Source: Epichloe hybrida
Taxonomy: Eukaryota > Ascomycota > Sordariomycetes > Hypocreales > Clavicipitaceae
DNA length: 64,000 bases
Direction of reading: 5' to 3'
NCBI GenBank assembly: GCA_019022495.1
Contig: JAFEKR010000008.1
Location: 2,480,001-2,544,000, forward strand
Both the position numbers and the translations under genes were made by a program. This document shows, in pieces, positions 44,201 through 56,642 of this stretch. Position 1 is the first letter of the stretch. The number at the start of each line of letters is the position of its first letter. The notes below the pieces were generated by a model, which ran no database searches, was not told the DNA's origin, and saw only the letters and a program-made list of their open reading frames with translations.

Positions 44201-46640
44201 AGAGTAATGCCTCTAAATAGCTATTAAGGCTATTAATAACTCTATAAGCCTAAATAGTATTATCCTAACTATACTAGTCTTTAGAGGCTACTTATAGATA
44301 ATAGATAAGTTACTGCTAAGCGTCTCTGTTATTTAATATGCTAAGGTAATTTGTAAGGCAACGGACAAAGTCTAATATCTTCTAGCTTTATAGTAAGTCT
44401 ATAATACCCTTAGAGCCTAGAATAGCCCTGACATAGCGCCTATATATTAGCTGCCCCTGTAGGCTAATATACATGTGTAGAGAGAGAAAGGTGGCTAGCA
44501 TGGCTTATATAAGCTGCTTGCTACTAATAGAGAGACCTATACTATTAACATGCCCTGTGGCCTAGTGAAGTTTTACTTTATAGTAGTAAAGCCCTATTAT
44601 AAAGACCTATGTATTATAAAGGGACTAGAGTAGTAGGAGATAAAGCCTAGTGATGTAGAGAAAGAAGCAACTATATAACTAACTACTACTAATAAAAGAG
44701 ATTCTCTAATAGAAGATAGCGAAGAGCTGTAGATACTAGCTAAGAGAAAGCGAGGGAGACTAAGAAAGGCCCTTGTGGTGTAATTTATAAGTGTAGGAGA
44801 GTCTAATAAAGAGGCTTATAAAGCCTAAAAGGCCCTAAGGGGAAGCTATTAAGTTAAAGACTTATTACTATGCCCTAAAGGAATAAAAGTAAGGAAAAGA
44901 AAACCTTATAGCCCTAAGAAGGACGTTAGCCTAGTTTAGCTTTATATACTTATAAATAAAGATTAAGAGAAGGCCTTTATTTAAGAGGTTATAACTAAAG
45001 GGATGCTAAGCATAGTATTCCTTATAGTAAAGGAAGAGGCTAATTAGAACCTTGCTTTTTAGCTTCGCTAAGAAGGAAGGATTATAACCCTAGGAAAACC
45101 CTTTAAGTAGTCTAATTAAGCTAAGATTAACGCTTTATAAGCTTGTAATATGTTTAAATTTATTAAGTATAACCTAGCGAAGCACGGAGGTTATAGAATC
45201 TTTAATTCTTATATAGTTAGAGAGATTAAAGGTAAAGGAACAGACTTACCATACAAGAAATCTTACCTCATTATACAAGGCCATAATAACAAAGGAAAGG
45301 AATTCATCCTAACGCAATTACTAACGATTTAACAAGCAAGCCAACGACTTATTATAGCTATTGCTCTATTATTAAGAAAAAGAGGTATTTACCTTTGGAT
45401 TCGTAATATTACATAAGCCTACACTCAATTGCACACGGTGCTAACAAGGCTAATTATCATGAGATTACTAAAATAGATTGCATATCTCTTTCTGGAAGGG
45501 ACTATAATTAAATTAATTAGACCTCTTTACGGGATTGCAGAGGCCGGAACCCACTAGTGGGCAACGTACTTCTGTCACCACAGGGATAACCTTAATATAA
45601 TAACCTTAACCTACAATCCTTACTTATTAATCACAGCCCCAAATAATAAGAATCTCTTTAGTATTATTAGAATGCAAACCAACAATATATTAGGCCTAAG
45701 CAATAATAACTTCTTCTAAAAAGAAGAGAAAGAGCTCTAGAAGGCTAATTTCATAGCTAAAGAAAAGTAATAATTAACTACTAAGAACCCCCTTATCTTT
45801 AACAGCTATATCTTAACCTAGAACACTAATAATTCACTAATCTTAACCTAGAAAGGTTAGAGTTAGAAGATTAAGGAAGTTAATCCTTAATCCTTAATAG
45901 TAAAGTAAGATTACGTGGAGCAACGAGCGTAAGGAAGCTATATTATAACTATATGTTAACTAGAGGCTTTATATAACCTTTTAATTATAGCTTAACACTA
46001 AGAACCCTCTAGGGAAGATATTATATGCCTTAATAAACACCTTAAATAGTAGATTAAGAATTAATAACATAGACTATAATATATTCCTTTAGTTCTTAAA
46101 GAGGCAAAGCTCTTTGTGTTTGTAAATAGATTACTTACTAACAATAAGGATTTAAGCTTATAGATCAGATACGTGATTGTAATCGGCAACGAGATAATGC
46201 AAGACAACAATACCTTTATTATAAAAGGCAACATTATTACGTATAGCTTAATAAAGAGTAAGAGAGTTACTTGTAGCGCGCTTACCTCTAAGTTATATAG
46301 TATAGTTTAAGGCGTAGATATTACTTACGCGATTTCCATAACTTTACATTAGATTACGGATTAATTAAAGATGCCTCGAATTCCTATAATTCTCTATACT
46401 AATTCTTTTTTATTATATAAATATCTTATAAAGCTAGGAACTATAAAAGAGAAAAGACTAATGATTAATATTATAGCTCTTTGTTAATTATATAAAAGGC
46501 ATAAGATTTATAAAGTTAGATGGATTAATAGTAATGATAATCCGGCGGATATAATAATAAAAGCATTGCTAAATTTATTACTTTCCTCTTTAATTAATTT
46601 AAACGAATTAATAATTTGTATTAAAGGATAGGTAAAGAGA
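41300..46640 (+). pseudogene. gag-pol remnant of element B
   Basis: Copia order can be followed. Zinc knuckle near 42805 (CFICGKSSC). Protease site near 43275 (GIIPNTSAIGKLTIGE). Integrase near 43730-44250 (CYYCQIHRKAPGQFKF; NSIRKVKRYYRPLRQAY). Reverse transcriptase near 45080-45600 (RNITQAYTQ, IKLIRPLYGIAEAGTH). RNase H near 46100-46600 (AKLFVFVNRLLTNN). One frame of 60 codons (45150-45332) is the longest intact piece. Most stops fall at Gln codons. Confidence 0.88.
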
Positions 46641-46826
46641 CCTGTAATATTAGAAGACAGGAGCTTAGGTAAGGACTAATAAATTAATTTAATTAACTAA
46701 TGCCACAACGGCTAATTAAAGCAGCGGATTCCTATTAAGGGATTCACTAGTGTATACTTTCCTTTAATCTGATTTTTATTACGTTTTTAAGCTCTTTAGC
46801 TACGAAGGAAAAAGAGAGATTACTAG

Positions 46827-47083
46827 TGTTAATTCCTTTAGATCTTTATTAGTTTAATAATAGCTAAAGACTAGACTAATTATAGGTCTAGCGCGATGCA
46901 CGCGATATGATTAGCTGCATTAATTTGCCACCCCCTTTTATGCCCTACATACGGATTTCGCTTACTTTTCTAGCATCTAGACTTTCCCTCTCTTCTCCCT
47001 CTTTCCTAGCTAGCTAACAAAACTATCATTAACTTCAATCATACGGGATTTATTACCTGCGCAGGACCTTAGTGAATCCAACA
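46827..47083 (+). repeat. 3' LTR of element B (257 bp)
   Basis: Starts TGTTAATTCC and ends ATCCAACA. Preceded by a purine tract (GAAGGAAAAAGAGAGATTACTAG). Confidence 0.93.
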
Positions 47084-47404
47084 CTTATTTTTATAGAATA
47101 ATAAATAATTTCTTTAGGGTAAATCTTAGATTAAAAGATAAAAAATATACTAAAATTAAATAGTAAATCTAAGAAAAAAGCTATCAAAGTATAAAGACCT
47201 TTTAAATTTACTAAAAAATTTAGGCTATATATAAATACTAAAATAGTTTATCTTTAGTAACCCTATACCTATTATTAGCTTAATAGTTTAAATAAGCCTT
47301 AACTTTAAAAATTTATAACTAAATAACTAAATTATAATAAAAAGAAAGGCTAATATTAAGCTAATTAAGAAAAATCTAAGGAATATTATAAGATAATAAA
47401 AGTA

Positions 47405-47520
47405 CCCACTTTTCTTTTTACTAATACTACATTTGTAGTATTTGTAGTGTAGTGTAGTATTTACTACACTACACTACATACTACACTACACTACAAACTA
47501 CTACACTACATACTACATCG
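47405..47520. repeat. Right subterminal CTACA/TGTAG array of hAT-1
   Basis: TGTAGT-type units followed by TACAC/TACAT units, so the array can fold on itself. Followed by CATCGAAAGCCAAAATAC, a motif also present at the same place in hAT-2 (CATCGAAGGGCCAAAAAATAC). Confidence 0.88.
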
Positions 47521-47571
47521 AAAGCCAAAATACTACAAATACTTCACTACATGCAAAGCTCTGATTATAGG

Positions 47572-49419
47572 TTATACCTAAAGGACTTCCTTAAGGACTA
47601 GGTTATAAGCTTTTAGTTAATCTAAAGTACTATAACTCTCCTTATTAGAATAGTAATAGGTATTAGTGTGTTTTTATATGCCTTATAACCTTAATACAAT
47701 TCTTTTACTTATTTAAATTAAAGGATAGGATTTATAATAGCTTCTATATAATAGTAGCGTTTCTAAGCACTTAATTTAGGGTTTAGCTACGATTTTTGTA
47801 TAGTAATATTAAAAAGGCCCTCTTTATAGAGAATATAAAGGATAAGATAGCCCTCGCAGGCATTGTAGTCTATAATTCAGCTCCCTTAATACCTAGTTAA
47901 AACGGTAAGGTAAAGAGATCTAGGGGCGTAGTTAAGCAAAAGGCCTGTATATTAAGTCTAGAGGCTAGATTCCTATTAGAACTTAATAATAAGATCTTTA
48001 ACACAGCGGTTTATTTATTAAATTAAATGCCTTTTAAGTATTATAGGAAATAAATTATACTATACAAACTTTAGTGGAATTAGGCTAGGAAAACCGTCCC
48101 TACCTATTCACAAATATTAGAGATCTAAAAGCCCTTAATTTCGTATTTATAAGCCTACGGATATAAAGCGTTTCTAATAATAACAAAAGCTCTAGAGCAT
48201 ATTAAATTAAATAATATAATCCCTTAGTTAGAGTAGAAAGCTTATATTAGATACCTTATAGGTTATAAGGGTAAATCTTAGTATATTATCTAGGTTCTAA
48301 CCCTTTGTAATTATAAGGTTATTATATTAGCGTGTGTATGGTTTAATAAGGCCTTATTCTTTAAACTAGAAGAAAAGATTAAATTAGCCTAGAAAGAGAA
48401 GATATTAATAATCACGCTACTTAAAGAGCTTAAAGCTAAAGACCTTAATAAAGAAATTAGTTAAGACCTTATAGGAATAGACCTAGAAGAGGAGAATTAT
48501 AACTTTTAGCCCTTAGTTATAGAGTAAGAAAATAATTAGTTTAAAGTAAAAATACTACCTTATATATTAGGGTAAGAAAGCAGCTATATTAGTGCTTTTT
48601 TAACCCCTCCTAACTCTTCTTATAAGGCACTAGTTACTATAGAGAATATAAAGCTTTAGGTATAAGGTAATAATATACTATTTTATAAGATTAATAAATT
48701 TATAAGTAATATAATAGCTAAATACATAGAGACTACTATAGAGACTAGCGAAATTACTACTAAGAGTAGTAAGACTATAGAGAATTATAGTCCTTATAAT
48801 AATAGCATTAATCTAAATAATATTATAACTAGAAAATATTAATAAAAGGATTTAAGGAAAGCTAAGTAAGTATAGTTTTCTTCTACTTTCTCTATAGTAT
48901 TCTAAGGAACTTAGTATAATTTACGTATTAAAGATATACCTCTAGAACTTACCTATTATTACTAGGTAATAGCATTACTATATTATAACTACTAGAAGGA
49001 AGTAATTATAAAGGAGCTTTTAAAGCTTCTATCCTTAAACTACTAGGAGGATATACCTAAGGAACTAATTAATCCTAATAAGTATAAGGAAATTATTAAC
49101 CTTAGCTAGGTTTTTAAATATAAAACTAATAAAAAGGGTATAGTTATAGAGTTTAAGGCTTAAATAGTAGTATAAGGTAATTAATAACTAAAGGATAACC
49201 TTAATAACTATACTATAATGCTTACTTCTTAATCTTTATAAATACTACTTATGGTTTACTACACTAATAATCTTAATACTTAATAATATAATATTTAGAA
49301 TACTTTCCTATATATAAAACTTAAAGAACTTATTTTCTATAAGCCCCCCTAAGGGTATAAATATAAAAGGTTATCTCTAGAAGATAATTAAAGTATTATA
49401 TAAGCTATAGGAAGCTCCC
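47572..49419 (+). pseudogene. Integrase and first half of reverse transcriptase of element F
   Basis: Continues F after hAT-1. The integrase region holds SAPLIPSQNGKVKRSRGVV (the conserved PxQNGxAER end) near 47880. The reverse transcriptase starts near 49100 (VFKYKTNKKGIVIEFKAQIV, LVVQGNxQ-type motif). It is cut by element E right after YKL-stop-EAP, the position of the conserved LYGLKQAP motif, and resumes at 58028. Confidence 0.82.
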
Positions 49420-49610
49420 TGTGAGAACAAAGGGATAGCTAGGCAAGAGGTATAGGGGCGTTCGTATATTGACTAAAGCTTGCTAGGTCTAAGTGTGTTA
49501 TGCGTGCAAGTCGCTAACTTATAGCTAGTAGCTTACTAGTGTCACGTAGACCTAGCCTTACAGCGTGGTATGCTAGTAAGGTGCACCTATGTTATAAGTA
49601 AGGCCTTATA
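49420..49610 (-). repeat. 3' LTR of element E (191 bp)
   Basis: Plus-strand reading starts TGTGAGAAC and ends CCTTATA (CCTCACA in the partner). Same length as 57832-58022; differences are transitions. Confidence 0.94.
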
Positions 49611-49649
49611 ATTATCCCCTTACTTATAGCTAGGCTCCTAAATAGCTTT

Positions 49650-52600
49650 CCCTAGCCTTAATATAGCTATTTACTAACTAGCTAATAATAAAAATAATAA
49701 TAAATTAATTAATTAGCTTTATAATATAAATTTTATTATAACTTGCTATTATATTACTCCCTTTTCCTTCTTATAACTCTAGACTATTCTAATTAATTTT
49801 AATTAGACTTTATTTACCTTAACTTATTATATACCTATTCTTACTATTTTATTATAGAAGCTAATACTATTTACTTTTATAAGTACTTTTATATACATTA
49901 CTTATATACTAGCTACACTAACTTTAAGAGGCACTTACTAATTAAGGCTACTTTACTAAGAATTATATATAGTTTTCTTTATTCTTTACTTAGAAGTAAT
50001 ACTACTAGGGATAAGTAATTAAAGCATTATCTCTAATATAATAAGTATAGTAATACCTATAAGATAGTAAGTTACTTAGTATTCTATTACTATATACTTC
50101 TAACTTACTAACTTTTTTATACTAGGCTATAGTAATAATAGCTAGTAACTTTTCTAACCTAATAGTTATTTATAAGTAAGTATAAGCCCTTATAGGCGCT
50201 ACTATTTCCACCCTAAATAAAGAGGGTATTAGTGTTTTTTTAGAGGAGACTTACTATAGCTTTACTAAGTGTGTCCTTAACTTAGTTATAGGATTTAACT
50301 ATATAAATACCTTACACTACATTACCTTTAGGTTAACTAGTGCTATAAAGGCATATTAAGTCTATTAAATCCTAACCTAATTACTTATTATTTACTAACC
50401 TTTCTATATAAGCTACCTCTATTTCTTACTAAAGCTATCTAGTTTCTTAGTAGTAGTTATAAGTTACCTTAGTAGCTATAGCCTTATTCCCCTCTCTTTT
50501 AGTTTACTCTTAGCTTTTTATTATTTATTTACTAGGGCTTTACTAATATTTTAATAGGAGGACCTAGAGGATACTATAGCTATATAAGAAGCATGTATAG
50601 TTCTTTAGCTTTATTTATTAGATCTAGGCTATATTACCTAGGCTATAGTAGTGTACTACTTTTTCTATACTATAGAGAAGGTAATTTAAGCTAATAAAAA
50701 TAAGGTAAAGTATAGGTTTATTAATAGTAAGGTTATCTTCTATCTAAGGGCTATAATAGAGGGTTTTCTAGTTACTTTACCTATACTTTAAGCGCTATTT
50801 CCTTTATTTTTTTATAATATAACATAAGCCTCTAGGTAGAATTTTTAAGTAACTAATAATATTAAGCCTTTACTATAGTAATATTATTCCTTAGTGCTTA
50901 TAATTTACTTATAACTTACTATACTTCCTTCTTATTTTGCTTTAATAAAAGGCCTAAATTATATATTAAGTGCCTTCTATATCTTCTACTACTACCTATT
51001 AATTATATTTACTTAGCTAACCCTTCTATTTTACTAGGTATTTATTACCTTTATAAGTCTTCCTATAATCCTTAACTTCTTTAACTTTAAATTTATTATC
51101 TTTATCTTTAAGGTCTAGTATTAGTATTTCTTTATCTATAGTATCTTTCTAGTAATTCTATAGCTCTAATAGACTAACGTAAAATATATTATATAGTTAA
51201 CTATACTTATTAAGTAACGCTAGTTAGTATGCTTATTTGCTTATAGTATTAAGTATCTAAAATAGCCTAATAAATCTAGGGGTTAGCTTTTATTTTATAT
51301 CCTTAAGTCTAATATTCTTTACTAATAGTAGTACTAAGTCTTCTCTTTTTAAGGTTAATAGCTAGTGTTATTAGTTATAATACTTTACCTATGCTTTAGT
51401 AGCTCTTACCTAGTTATATACTAGTTTCTTCCAAATCTTATATAGCTTTTATACACGCGTATAAGCTTCTAGGACCTTCCCCTTCTTACTCTTGCCCTTA
51501 AGAGCTAGATAAAACTTAGGTAAATAGCTTATAAGAGTGTAGTTAAGGGAGTAACCTATTATCCTATTAATAGTATTATTATATATGAATTAAGCTATTA
51601 GGAGTAGCTTTAGCTATAGCTATTAGTTTTCTTTAATAAAGTATTATAGGTAATATTTAAGCACTTAGTTTATTCTCTTTATTTACCTATTAGTTTAGGG
51701 GTAAAATACTATTAAAAGCCTATGCTTTATGTATAATAGGTAATATATGTCTAACTAGAATTTGCTTATAAACACTAATTCTCTATTAGATATAATGCCC
51801 TCTAGTGCCCTAAATTAAAGCTTAATCTCCTTGTAAAATAGCTTTGCTAATTTAGCTATGTTAATTATAGTCTATATAGGGAGGAAGATAGAGTACTTAG
51901 TAAATTAGTCTATAATTACTAGGATTGCGTTAGTTTCTTAGTTACCTAGCTATACTAGTAGTAATCCTATAATAAAATCTATTAAGATCTTTACCTATGG
52001 TTACCTTAGTATTAGTAGTAATTTAAGGCTTTTATATAGGTAGTGCCTCCTAGCTACTACATACTAGTATACTCCGTAGCTAGATATATAGTCTAAAATA
52101 GCTTTACTTATTACTAGCTACTAATAGTAATGTTTTAGTAGTTTAAGAGTGTATTTAGTCCTAAAGTAACTTACTAATAGATTATTATAGTGTAGCTATA
52201 GAAGCTCTTATTATAAGATAGGCTCTTATAGAATAACTACCTAGTCTTTATATATTAGGAGGCCCCTTATACTATATAACTATAGACTAGCTTTTCCCCT
52301 CCCTTTTACTTAGGAGTTAACCTTACCTCCATGCTTTTATAAGTCTAGATCTTAGTCCTATGCCTTTTATAGTAGTTATGCTAATAGTTTATTTACCGCG
52401 GATTAGTAGGGATTTAGTAATATAATAGCCCCTTAAATTACTTATACTATACTAATATCTTAAATACACGCTACCTTCTCCTTAAAATTACCCTTGTTTA
52501 GCTAACTTATTACTAGATTTATAGTGGCTAACTAGCCTTTTACCTAGGCTACTCTTACCTTAGTAGGTTCTAAGACTAGTATTATACTATAACTTCTTTA

Positions 52601-54417
52601 ATATATTAGTACTTCTTCTTTTACTATAAAGATATTTACTATCTTTCTTTAAAGCTCTAGTAGGAGCGCCTTATTTAATATAGGTTTACCCTTATAATTA
52701 GACTTTCTTAATAGTATATCTATAGGGTTGCTTTTCCCTAGTCTATACTTAATTATAAAATAGAAAAGGTAAAGGAATATATACTATTATACCTATCTTC
52801 TATTTAGCTTTTACTACCTTATAAAGGTTTATAAGTTATAATAGTCTAATAGGACCTTTATAGGTATCTCTATGCCTTTAATATAATATTACTAGTGTTT
52901 AAATGACTTTACTATAGTAAGTAACTCTTAATTAGCTATGCTATAGTTATATTTAGTGTTTATAAACTTCCTTAACTAAAAGGCTACTAGATACTAATAG
53001 CCCTTATTATCCTACTAAGATAGGATTCCTACTATTATAAAAATCAAGGTATTTATCTTAATATATACTACTTAACTTAGGTTATAGTGTTAAAGTAAAG
53101 GCGCTTGCTAAAAGGTATCTTTTAGCTAGTTAAATACTAACTACTCCTTTTCTCTAAATATAAACCTCCTAGTCTAGATACTATTTTAACTACCCTTTAT
53201 TAGCATATAAAGAGATACTATAATCCTAGAGTATTTATAAATAAACTATTAATAGAAGTTATAGAACCTAAGGAATAACTATATATTCTTAAAACTTATT
53301 AGCTCCTTCTATTCTCTAATTATATTAACCTAGTAAGTATTTATTAATATCCTATTAATAGAGAGAATAAATCCTAGGAATTTTACTAATTCTTTATAAA
53401 AAGAGTACTTAGAGGGTTTTATATATAACTCTGCTAATCTTATATATTTAAAAACTTACTTAATATATTTAGTGTGCTTCTCCTTTATCTTAGAGAAGAT
53501 TAAGATATTATCTAGATATACTATATAAATAGTATTAACTAGCCTATATAGTACCTTATAGATATAACTCTAGAAAGTAGCTAGGGTATTTATTAACCTA
53601 AAAGGTATTATAAGGTACTTATAGTGCTTATAACACGTGTGAAAAGCTATCTTCTACTTATTACTCTCTTTAATATAAATTTAGTAGTATATATCCTTAA
53701 TATTAATCTTAGAAAAGAAACAGGCCCCTTAGCATTAATTAAGGATCTCTAAAATTAAGGGGAGAGTATAGTAATTCTTCTATATTACCTTATTAAGCCC
53801 TTAATAGTTAACGTATAGCTAGAGTGTTCTATCCTTCTTTAGTATAAATAAAATAGGCGTGCCTACTAGGCTCTTTAAGCTTGCTTTAGGAGAGAGAATA
53901 GATTAGTTTATATAAGGGTATAGCTCCTAGTATAAGATTAATTATATAGTTAGTTAACTTCTTTAATAGGAGGCTCCCTACCTTATCTAATATAAATATA
54001 TCTTTAAACTTATATAGTTCCTCTAGGATATCTTTAATAGTTTTATATGCTCTTGCCTTCTCTTTATCTTTAAGAGGGATAAACTTATTCTCTAATATAC
54101 CTATAATAGCATATATAATTATCTTATTATATATTACCTTTATAAACTTATAGGGAGTTAGTAATAAAAAGGCTACCTTTCTCTTTTTAAACTACTATTC
54201 TTATAAGTATAAGTAAAGATATATATGTTCTTCTATAAGTATATGTATTCTAATTAATATAAGGCTTCCCTTTACTCTTAGGTCCTTATTAATAGCTATA
54301 TATAGTAACTTAAGATCTTTCTCTTTACCCTATGAATCTTTAATTATAATAAGTACCTTATAGATACTATATTAAGGAACTATTAAAGCCTTTACTACCT
54401 TTAAGATAAGTGCTATA
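49650..54417 (-). pseudogene. pol remnant of Gypsy element E
   Basis: On the minus strand the reverse transcriptase spans about 53950 down to 53300, with KDIYYQIYIKESNKQKIAFH and the active-site region IVYLDNILIFSKIKEKH (YLDD altered to YLDN), then KPSKYSFYKELVKFLGFIL. RNase H and a decayed integrase follow toward about 51500. The last 1.5 kb before the LTR has no motif I trust. The 5' part toward 54417 is a protease-type region, cut by hAT-2. Confidence 0.8.
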
Positions 54418-54434
54418 GCCTTAGCCAGAGCATT

Positions 54435-54565
54435 GCAATACAATACAATACATTTGATGTATTGTGTATTGTATTGTATTGTATTGACAATACAATACAA
54501 TACAATACATTACACAATACAATACATCCAAAATTTTACAATACAATACAATACATGTATTATTT
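54435..54565. repeat. Left subterminal AATAC/GTATT array of hAT-2
   Basis: AATAC units and their complement GTATT alternate in blocks, giving several possible hairpins. Occupies the same place as the CTACA array of hAT-1 but has a different unit. Confidence 0.92.
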
Positions 54566-54645
54566 GTATTGTTTTGTATTTTTTTTTTCTTTTTTTTTTA
54601 GTTTTAAGTAAATTCCTTAATTATAAGGTATATATAGTTAATATA

Positions 54646-54705
54646 ATAGCTTATAATAGCTTATAATAGCTTATAATAGCTTATAATAGCTTATAATAGC
54701 TTATA
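54646..54705. repeat. 10-bp minisatellite ATAGCTTATA, six units
   Basis: Six identical units in 10-base register, the short version of the 26-unit array in hAT-1. Confidence 0.93.
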
Positions 54706-55059
54706 TATATATATTACTTCTATTACTTATATAACTTAAAATATTATTAGTGTTCAAGTTTAATTAAAAATAAATAAGTAATAAATTAATATAATATAAA
54801 TATAAGTATTTATAAGTAAATTACTATAGAAAAAGCTAGACTTATTAATTATTTAGTATTTAAAGGTTTTTTAAAATATTAATAAAATAAAATTCCTTTC
54901 TTTTTTATATTTTTATGTTTTTAATATTATACTATTTATAATTTTATACTAATAGAAAGTAAGTCCTAATATAACTATAAGACTTACTTTAGTATATTTC
55001 TCTCTTTTTAACTAAAATTATATAACTAAGTAAAGAGATTATTATGTTTATAGTATAAC

Positions 55060-55390
55060 TAATAGGACCCACTTTTAGACCCACTTTAGTATATATATTT
55101 CTTTTTAGCTAGAATTATATAACTAAGTAAAGAGATAATACTAGGTTTTAGTATAACTAATAGGACCCACTTTTAGACCCACTTTTATATATCCTCCTCT
55201 TCTTAGCTAAAGTTATATAACTATAGAAAGGGATTATACTTGGTTTTTAGTGTTTAACAAGACCTACTATTAGACCCACTTTTATATATCCTCCTCTTCT
55301 TAGCTAAAGTTATATAACTATAAAAAGGGATTATACTTGGTTTTTAGTGTTTAATAAGACCCACTTTTAGACTTACTTTAAGAAACACTA
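55060..55390. repeat. Tandem repeat built on GGACCCACTTTTAGACCC
   Basis: Units start near 55061, 55159, 55255 and 55351, a period of about 97 bases. Counterpart of the 100-base array in hAT-1. Confidence 0.88.
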
Positions 55391-56042
55391 TATAACTAAG
55401 TAAGTAAGCTAAAAGTAGTATAAATAATTAAACTTACTTTTAAAGCTTATTTATTTATTTACTTAATATTAAAAAAATAGTATATATATTATGATTATTC
55501 TTTATATAATATTTTAACTTTTCTTTATAAGCTTTTCCTTAGTTTTTTCCTTTTCTTTTAGTTTAAAAAAGGTTTAAAGCTAATATAATTTATTATAATT
55601 ATAATAAAATAGCTTAATAGTAAAAGAAGCATTTATTAAATAAATTTTAATTTTCTCTTTATAATAAATTCCTTATATATATAAGCATATTTTTATTAGA
55701 GTTTTAATCTTATTTATTTAGAATTATAAATTATTTCTTTAGGGTAAATATTATATTTAAAGCAAAAATACTATATTAAAATGCATAGTAAATCCTAAAC
55801 AAAAGCTAGAAAAATAGGATAACCTTTAAAATATAAAGAATAAATTTTACTATAAGTTAAGTTTAGATAATACTATTTATAGCTACCCTATATATATATA
55901 TAGCTTAATAGTCTAAATTAGCTAAAACTTTACAATTCTATAACTAAATACCTAAATAGTATAAAAATTTAAGGATATCTTATTTAGATTATATTAAAAA
56001 TCTACTATATAATAAGTATATATACTACCTTACCTTTTTAAT

Positions 56043-56205
56043 AATACATTGTATTGTATTGTAATGTATTGAATTGTATTGTAATGTATTGTAATGTATT
56101 GTAATGTATTGTAATGTATTGTAATGTATTGTAATGTATTGTAATGTATTGTAATGTATTGTAATGTATTGTAATGTATTGTATTGTATTGTATTATAAT
56201 GTATT
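56043..56205. repeat. Internal GTATT/GTAATGTATT array of hAT-2
   Basis: About sixteen units with a 10-base period (GTATTGTAAT), near-perfect. It lies 280 bases inside the right terminal array and has no counterpart of the same length in hAT-1. Confidence 0.93.
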
Positions 56206-56488
56206 TTTATATAATAAATAATTATAATAAATCATAGAAAATAGATATAAGAATAAAAAGACCCTTAATATATTAAGAAAAAATCATTTTTTAAAATAGA
56301 TATAAAAGAATATTACTAAGATATTATATATTTAAAATAAGCTTACTTTTCTAAATAAGCTAAAACTTAATAGATTTTTAAATAAATGACTAAATTATAT
56401 ATAAAAATAAGAATACTATAATTAGATTATTTAAAAAATCTACTATATAATGAATTTATATAATACCCCACTTATATTTTTCCCTAAC

Positions 56489-56624
56489 AATACATTGTAT
56501 TGTATGTATTGTATTGTATTGTATTGTATTTTTAATACAATACAATACACAATACAATACATAGGGCAATACAATACAATACAATACATCGAAGGGCCAA
56601 AAAATACAATACAATACAATACAA
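56489..56624. repeat. Right subterminal AATAC/GTATT array of hAT-2
   Basis: GTATT units followed by AATAC units, then CATCGAAGGGCCAAAAAATAC and further AATAC units up to the terminal repeat. Confidence 0.92.
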
Positions 56625-56642
56625 CAATGCTCTGGCCTTAGC

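Larger units (their letters stand above)
40333..47083 (+). mobile_element. Copia element B, sister of A, inserted in hAT-1
   Basis: 6751 bases with LTRs of 258 and 257 bases matching those of A. The flanking duplication is TTTAC on the left and CTTAT on the right, which become identical (CTTAC) if one RIP transition is undone on each side. It contains no further insert. That makes it the reference for reading A, and it carries the empty sites of element C and of the solo LTR. Confidence 0.92.
38901..47563. mobile_element. hAT-like non-autonomous element hAT-1, containing Copia B
   Basis: Terminal inverted repeats CAGAGCTTTG (38901-38910) and CAAAGCTCTG (47554-47563) are flanked by the exact 8-base duplication ATTATAGG (38893-38900, 47564-47571). 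An 8-bp TSD with CAGRG ends defines the hAT superfamily. Without Copia B it is about 1.9 kb and has no transposase frame. Inside the ends lie CTACA-type arrays, then a 10-base array (39031-39290) and a 100-base tandem array (about 39705-40140). The layout is shared with hAT-2. Confidence 0.88.
54426..56634. mobile_element. hAT-like non-autonomous element hAT-2, inserted in E
   Basis: 2209 bases with inverted ends CAGAGCATTG and CAATGCTCTG, and the exact 8-base duplication GCCTTAGC (54418-54425, 56635-56642). Its internal organisation follows hAT-1: subterminal arrays, 10-base array, GACCCACTTT array, and a shared stretch with TTTCTTTAGGGTAAAT. It has no transposase; open frames in it are translations of the AATAC repeats. 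Confidence 0.92.

Noticed and set aside
54433..56641. Open frames rich in Tyr, Asn, Thr and Cys
   Set aside because: They are translations of AATAC/GTATT arrays in hAT-2; pentanucleotide repeats without stops give such frames in several phases.
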